From positions 1-8,780 of the forward strand of contig JABFSD010000707.1 in assembly GCA_013140935.1 (NCBI GenBank): DNA of 8,780 bases, in the 5' to 3' direction. Positions 5,112-8,780 of this stretch are shown piece by piece. Source of the stretch: Acidobacteriota bacterium. GTDB taxonomy: Bacteria; Acidobacteriota; Blastocatellia; RBC074. The notes beneath the pieces were generated by a model that searched no databases, was not told the DNA's origin, and was given only the letters and a program-made list of their open reading frames with translations. Within the stretch, counting starts at the first letter, position 1. Each line of letters opens with the position of its first letter. The position numbers and the translations under genes are program-made.

Positions 5112-7262
5112 TTAGCGCGATGCACGCGCACCAAACGAAGGAGCCGCCGCTTTCACCCCGCTGACTGCCAGCGGGTCAGGCAACACCGGGCGGTCTTTAT
5201 ATTCATTGCCCAACTGCGGGTGTTCGATCAACAGGTAGCGTGTGCGGTCGGCCCATTGCGCATTCCACTCGCGCCATTCGAGCATTGCCAGCAACATCTG
5301 AATGCGCGGGACTTCAGCCAGCTTGGCGGTCTCAGGCGCGACCTGCTTCAGCACGAAATGTTCGAAGTCAGTCGTGAGCTTGATTAAGGTTTCCGCGTTG
5401 GCTTCGCTTGCGCCAGCGGCCAGCCTGTCGCTGTCAAAGAGCCGTGCATATCGTTCGCGCCGCTCGGTCAGATGCAGCTTCGCCGTCAGCTTGACCGCAC
5501 CCATGCCTAGCGGTTTGCCCATGCCGAGTTTGTGGCAATAGCTCTTGCCCGCTGCGCCTGGCAAGGTCAGCGCCCAGGCCAGCGCGCCCAGTTCGTAATC
5601 ACGCAAATTCTCGAAATGTACGCGGAAGCCGAAGCGCACGCCGGCCTTGACCGGTTCGATGCGGGTCAGTTGCGATTCCTTCGTCTTGTCGTCGGCCAGC
5701 GGAACCTTAGCGTCGCCCTTGTGCCAGTAAAGCTTGTGCCCGCGAATCTCATTGCCCGGCGTGCTGAAATGAGCCAGCGAGCCGCGCAAATCCGGGTCGT
5801 GTCCCTGTGTTTTGTCCTGCACGAGGTAATGCTGAAAAGTGGTGATCTTTGGGCCGCTCAACGGCGCGGGCTTGATGGGCGCGACGCTATACCACACGCC
5901 GTTGGTATGGCTCGCGTACCGGGCATCGCTGAAGGAAACCCGCCCAGCGCGGGCCGTGAATTCCAGCTTGTCGCCTTTGTCAGTCTTGATCAGTTTGGTC
6001 GGAGTGCCTTCCGACTTTTCGTCTATCCAACCAAAGATAGCTTCAGCCAAATCAGGTTCCGTAACCTGCTTATCTTCGTTGGGCTGGCGCAGCGATTTGG
6101 GAATGAAATCGCGTACCGTCGCCAGTTCGCCTTTTTCGTTGCGCGCCGGAATGCGGAAGTTCGGCGTGTGGCCGAACCAGAAAACGCCGCCGTCTTTGGC
6201 CGCCACATAAAAGACCGGCGCGCCGTCTTCCAAGCCGCCTTCCGCCCAAAGTTCATCGCGTTGAAACGGCGTCAGGCTTTCGCGGTAAGCGTCCAGCATC
6301 TCACGCGCAATCGGCAGTGATTTGGCGCGTTCGTCAGCTTCCAGCACCAGCGCGTGATTGCGGCGCGGCGAAGTCTGTTCGTCCTTGCCGCCTTCGATCA
6401 TGCTGCCGCTGCAAACCAGCACGCCGCGCTGTTGGTAGTTGTCTTCCACATCGCCGATCTGCGTGATGCGCACGAACGTGCCGCGCTTACCGCGTTCGTT
6501 GACGGCGTTGAAGCTGACCGGGAAATGCTCCGGCCAATAATCCCAATCATCGAAGCGGTAAAAATTCGTGATCGCCTCGCTGGGAATTTTGGCCTCTTTG
6601 ACTTTCAGGTAAGCCGCTTGTTCCGTCCAGCCTTTCTGTTTGGGTTTGAGTGCGGGCTGAATCTGCCAATCGCCATTGGGTTGCTGACGCAAATATCCGG
6701 CCAGGACGTGCTTGCTGAATGGGCCGATGACATCGCGGTAAGGTTCCGCCAGCGGGTCTTCGCGCGCAGCGGCGACGGCGCGAAAGGTGACTTTCACCGT
6801 ATCATTCACCCAACGCAGCTTGCCGTAACCCGCAATCTCGATCAGCCCGCGAATCATCCCACGCAGCGTGCTGCCGGGAATGGCGGGCGCGGGACGGCCT
6901 TCGACTTGTTTGGCGGAATCAGGCGCATAAAAGCCCGCGCGCTGGTTCTTCAATTCAATCTGTTGCGCTTCGGTCAACTTGCGTTCTTCTGCCGGGTCAT
7001 AAGTTTCGTGCTGCGCGCGCGTCATCATCCCGTGCACATAAGTCGCCGAGCGCGTTTCCAATTCGCAATCGAACCAGCCGGTGTGCAGCTTTGCTTCCTT
7101 CCCATCTTCGTCAATGTCGCCAGTGTAGCTATCCAGCTTCGGCAGCTTTGCCTGTTCGACGGTAACGACCTTTTCCGGCAGCGGCACGAAGTTGTAAGGC
7201 GCGCGCGCCGTGCGTTGCGGGCGGGTCGGATTGGAGTGCGTGAATCGTTTGTTATTTGCCAT
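5112..7262 (-). CDS. Large RAMP-superfamily CRISPR-associated protein (TIGR03986 type), first copy
   Basis: This 716-aa protein has the layout of TIGR03986 CRISPR RAMP proteins, large Cas7-related subunits of type III-D-like effector complexes. Visible landmarks: a basic N-terminal tail, APYNFVPLP at 21-29, the RAMP helix motif IPGSTLRGMIR at 128-138, an AIFGWIDE segment at 408-415, AGRVSFSDARY at 439-449, GHKLYWHK at 508-515, HFENLRDYELGALAW at 549-563, and the glycine-rich loop HKLGMGKPLGMGAV at 577-590. The many hallmark glycines suggest intact RNA-binding folds. Catalytic residues for RNA cleavage cannot be assigned by eye. The start is the ATG at 7262 because GAAGGAG stands seven bases before it; an upstream in-frame TTG at 7292 has no such support. 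It overlaps csx19 by 11 bases and lies 40 bases before its paralogue. GC is about 60% in sampled lines. Confidence 0.87.
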   Translation of the reverse strand: MANNKRFTHSNPTRPQRTARAPYNFVPLPEKVVTVEQAKLPKLDSYTGDIDEDGKEAKLHTGWFDCELETRSATYVHGMMTRAQHETYDPAEERKLTEAQQIELKNQRAGFYAPDSAKQVEGRPAPAIPGSTLRGMIRGLIEIAGYGKLRWVNDTVKVTFRAVAAAREDPLAEPYRDVIGPFSKHVLAGYLRQQPNGDWQIQPALKPKQKGWTEQAAYLKVKEAKIPSEAITNFYRFDDWDYWPEHFPVSFNAVNERGKRGTFVRITQIGDVEDNYQQRGVLVCSGSMIEGGKDEQTSPRRNHALVLEADERAKSLPIAREMLDAYRESLTPFQRDELWAEGGLEDGAPVFYVAAKDGGVFWFGHTPNFRIPARNEKGELATVRDFIPKSLRQPNEDKQVTEPDLAEAIFGWIDEKSEGTPTKLIKTDKGDKLEFTARAGRVSFSDARYASHTNGVWYSVAPIKPAPLSGPKITTFQHYLVQDKTQGHDPDLRGSLAHFSTPGNEIRGHKLYWHKGDAKVPLADDKTKESQLTRIEPVKAGVRFGFRVHFENLRDYELGALAWALTLPGAAGKSYCHKLGMGKPLGMGAVKLTAKLHLTERRERYARLFDSDRLAAGASEANAETLIKLTTDFEHFVLKQVAPETAKLAEVPRIQMLLAMLEWREWNAQWADRTRYLLIEHPQLGNEYKDRPVLPDPLAVSGVKAAAPSFGARASR

Positions 7263-7869
7263 GATGTATCTCCTTCGCCAGATCGCGTTCAACCAGCTTC
7301 ACCAAACGACTGCATTTGATGTTGGCCTGCCCGTCGCCGTCTTCGCGCAAGTAATGACGCACGACCAGCGCCAGCCGGTGATCGTCGTCAACCTGAACCG
7401 TGCGCGGCACGACTTGGCGCAAGCCGGTGCTGGCTTCACGGATCGCCGTAAAGCTGTCAGGCAACTGAGCAACCACACGGTTCCCTGACAGCAATTGGCT
7501 TTCTTCGATTGTTTGATACGCTTCGCCCGGATTATCCAGCAGCTTGCGCCCGCGCCACTGGCCTTCGGCAATCCGCCAGATAAACAATTCGCCTTTGAGA
7601 CTGAACAGACGGCATTGTTGAATCGTCAGCGTGCGCAACTGCGGCGTCCAGTCTTGGTAGGCAGAAACCACCAGCTTTCCTTTCTCCACGCGGCCCCACA
7701 ACACGCCGTCGTCCAGATGAATCAAGGCGAAAGTTTTTTTCCCCGGTTCAGCCAAATCAGCCACTTGTTCCAGCAGCCAAGCAAGGTCTTTCCCAGCAAA
7801 GTCAGCCCGGATTGCATGCGGTTCGAGCGGCGTCATTGTTGGCAAAGGGGATGGTTTGAACTCGATCAT
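7252..7869 (-). CDS. csx19: CRISPR-associated protein Csx19 (TIGR03984 family)
   Basis: This 205-aa protein matches, from memory, the TIGR03984/Csx19 family found in type III-D-like loci beside TIGR03986 RAMP proteins. Its biochemical role is not well established; it is regarded as a component or accessory of the effector complex. Recognisable family segments are CRLFSLKGELFIWR at about 86-99 followed by WRGRKL (105-110), DSFTAIREASTGLRQVVP at 138-155, and the C-terminal block LALVVRHYL...CSRLVKL at 166-192. No membrane segment or nuclease motif is visible. The start ATG sits in an ATGA overlap with the upstream RAMP gene. The 3' end overlaps the following RAMP gene by 11 bases, and the Shine-Dalgarno site of that gene lies inside this one. 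The tight packing supports one transcription unit. The name rests on pattern recognition, not on a search. Confidence 0.82.
   Translation of the reverse strand: MIEFKPSPLPTMTPLEPHAIRADFAGKDLAWLLEQVADLAEPGKKTFALIHLDDGVLWGRVEKGKLVVSAYQDWTPQLRTLTIQQCRLFSLKGELFIWRIAEGQWRGRKLLDNPGEAYQTIEESQLLSGNRVVAQLPDSFTAIREASTGLRQVVPRTVQVDDDHRLALVVRHYLREDGDGQANIKCSRLVKLVERDLAKEIHHGK
7270..7276 (-). promoter_or_regulatory. Shine-Dalgarno site (GAAGGAG) deciding the start of the first large RAMP gene
   Basis: The site lies inside the 3' end of csx19, seven bases before the ATG at 7262. It sets the start ten codons downstream of the longest possible reading and means the ribosome finishing csx19 passes directly over the start site of the next gene. 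Confidence 0.75.
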
Positions 7870-8780
7870 TTTTCATCCTCCGTTTTCGGGGCCAGCGCCT
7901 GCGGCAAAGCCTGCACATAGCTTTCAAGCTTAGCCGACGCCTGTTCGTCACGAGGTTCCAGCGCGCCTGCGGCAGACAAATTCAATTCGCGTTTTCCCGG
8001 CTGCCAGCGCAACGTCGCGGATTGCCCCTGCAATCGCCCGCGTCCAACGCTGCTTGCGCCGCCCAAGGGCAGGTCGCCCAGCCAGAGGTCTTTCAAGACC
8101 AGCAGCAGCAAACCGATTTCGGCATCGGTGTTCTGGTTCGGGATGATGTTCAGTTTGAGGTGGAGTTTGACTGAGCCGCCAAAGTGCGGGGCTTCTTCCA
8201 GCAAAGCCGTTTCCATCGTGCCTTGCGTGAAGCGGTCAATCTTGATGCGTGTCTGCACCAGGCTCCGTCCGCCTTCGATGAATTCCTCATTGACCGTGAC
8301 GCGGCTGGCGCGCGCCTGTTTGCCGCTTCTGATTTCCGCTGGGCCGAACATCTGGTCAATGAAATCCTGTACACCATCGCGCGCCTTCTGCCGCTCTTCG
8401 CGCGTTTTTTTGTCGGCCACGGCCAGCGTATGAGCGATGCGTTGGGCGCGTTGGCGAAGCGCGCCCGCGACACTGGTGCCGGGCAGGACGGCTTGCGAAC
8501 TTCCGTTGCGTTGATTGCGCGTATGCAAGTGAACGGTGTCTGGCCCGCGATCCTGTTCGTCGAAGCCGGAGCGAATCAGCAACGAGCCATCTAGCTTGAA
8601 CTCCGCCTTGATCTCGAAACTCTCGCGGCGATCTGCTTCTCGCTCAATTTCAGCCGATGACACGCCCAGCAACACCGCGATGTCGCTGCCGGATGTCGTC
8701 GCGGGTTTCGTCTTCACCCAGTCAGGATGATCCGCTGCCAGCCACGCGAGCAGTTCATCGGGCTGATGCAAGTGGTAACG
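7866..8780 (-). CDS. Csm3-like RAMP (Cas7-family) protein, C-terminal 304 residues, 5' end outside the window
   Basis: This is a Cas7-group RAMP protein, expected to form part of the crRNA-binding backbone of a type III complex. The frame stays open to the window edge (codons for R-Y-H precede the first possible TTG at 8771), so the gene is partial and an upstream domain is likely. In the visible part (numbered from the edge) the Csm3 landmarks come in order: a loop with G-P-D-T-V near residue 81, the glycine-rich helix start PGTSVAGALR at about 100-109, MFG at 144-146, the strand ASRVTVNEEF at about 157-166, T-R-I-K-I-D-R at 177-183, and the closing LGGASSVGRGRL at about 239-250. The Asp of GPDTV (codon 8538-8540) lines up by eye with the catalytic Asp33 of Csm3, so target RNA cleavage may be retained. 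The stop overlaps the next gene's ATG by four bases (ATGA), indicating translational coupling. The RAMP call is firm; the exact subtype is inference. Confidence 0.88.
   Translation of the reverse strand, partial: RYHLHQPDELLAWLAADHPDWVKTKPATTSGSDIAVLLGVSSAEIEREADRRESFEIKAEFKLDGSLLIRSGFDEQDRGPDTVHLHTRNQRNGSSQAVLPGTSVAGALRQRAQRIAHTLAVADKKTREERQKARDGVQDFIDQMFGPAEIRSGKQARASRVTVNEEFIEGGRSLVQTRIKIDRFTQGTMETALLEEAPHFGGSVKLHLKLNIIPNQNTDAEIGLLLLVLKDLWLGDLPLGGASSVGRGRLQGQSATLRWQPGKRELNLSAAGALEPRDEQASAKLESYVQALPQALAPKTEDEK

Noticed and set aside
7263..7292. Longer first RAMP gene starting with TTG at 7292
   Set aside because: The ATG at 7262 has a GAAGGAG site seven bases upstream; the TTG start has none and would increase overlap with csx19.
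5532..7319. Long plus-strand open frames (262 and 321 aa) opposite the first RAMP gene
   Set aside because: They are antisense to a gene with clear family motifs, have arginine/alanine-rich shadow composition and lack credible ribosome sites.
7869..8771. TTG at 8771 as the start of the Csm3-like gene
   Set aside because: The frame is open through the window edge, and the TTG has no visible ribosome site within the nine bases present. The gene is better treated as partial.
1..8780. CRISPR array
   Set aside because: No regularly spaced repeat of 25-40 bases was seen on reading either strand.
1..8780. Cas10, Csx10, Cas1 or Cas2 gene
   Set aside because: No GGDD motif, HD domain or Cas1/Cas2 signature is present in any minus- or plus-strand frame read here. 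If they exist they are outside the window.

Overview
The window carries most of a type III CRISPR-Cas effector operon of the III-D-like kind, read on the minus strand, plus two unrelated-looking genes downstream of its terminator. No gene is supported on the plus strand. The organism cannot be named from the sequence. The genes outside the second large RAMP gene have a GC-rich third position, overall roughly 57-60% GC, with Shine-Dalgarno starts of the AGGAGG type. The Csx19 / TIGR03986 / Csx15 set is, from memory, typical of Chloroflexota, Cyanobacteria and Acidobacteriota-like genomes. That taxonomic hint is inference only.

In transcription order from the right edge: (1) a Csm3-like RAMP (Cas7) protein whose N-terminus lies beyond the window (7866-8780, partial), joined by an ATGA overlap to (2) a Csx19 / TIGR03984-family protein (7252-7869); (3) a 716-aa TIGR03986-type large RAMP protein (5112-7262); (4) a 715-aa paralogue of it with a cold-shock-like OB domain at its N-terminus and clearly lower GC (2924-5071); (5) Csx15 (2536-2916); (6) a 177-aa protein with one transmembrane helix and a short SAVED/CARF-like C-terminal domain (1974-2507). 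A GAAA-loop hairpin with a T-tract (1934-1975) ends the operon. Cas10, the Cas5-like Csx10, adaptation genes and a CRISPR array are not in the window and would be expected, if present, upstream of position 8780 or elsewhere.

How the genes would work together: the RAMP proteins and Csx19 build the crRNA-guided RNA-binding complex. Cas10, not seen, would make cyclic oligoadenylate (cOA) on target binding. Csx15 is a small protein of type III loci that is linked to cOA handling. The membrane-anchored SAVED-like protein is the best candidate for a cOA-responsive membrane effector, comparable in logic to Cam1 or Csx23 but with a different sensor. This last pair is the most interesting part of the window.

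Downstream of the terminator lie about 350 bases without a recognisable gene, then a small Cys/His protein (1276-1581) and the first 395 codons of a membrane protein (1-1185) that runs off the left edge. The latter has four or so membrane helices, an internal lipobox and the start of a von Willebrand A-like domain with a D-x-S-x-S motif. Neither is a recognised CRISPR gene.
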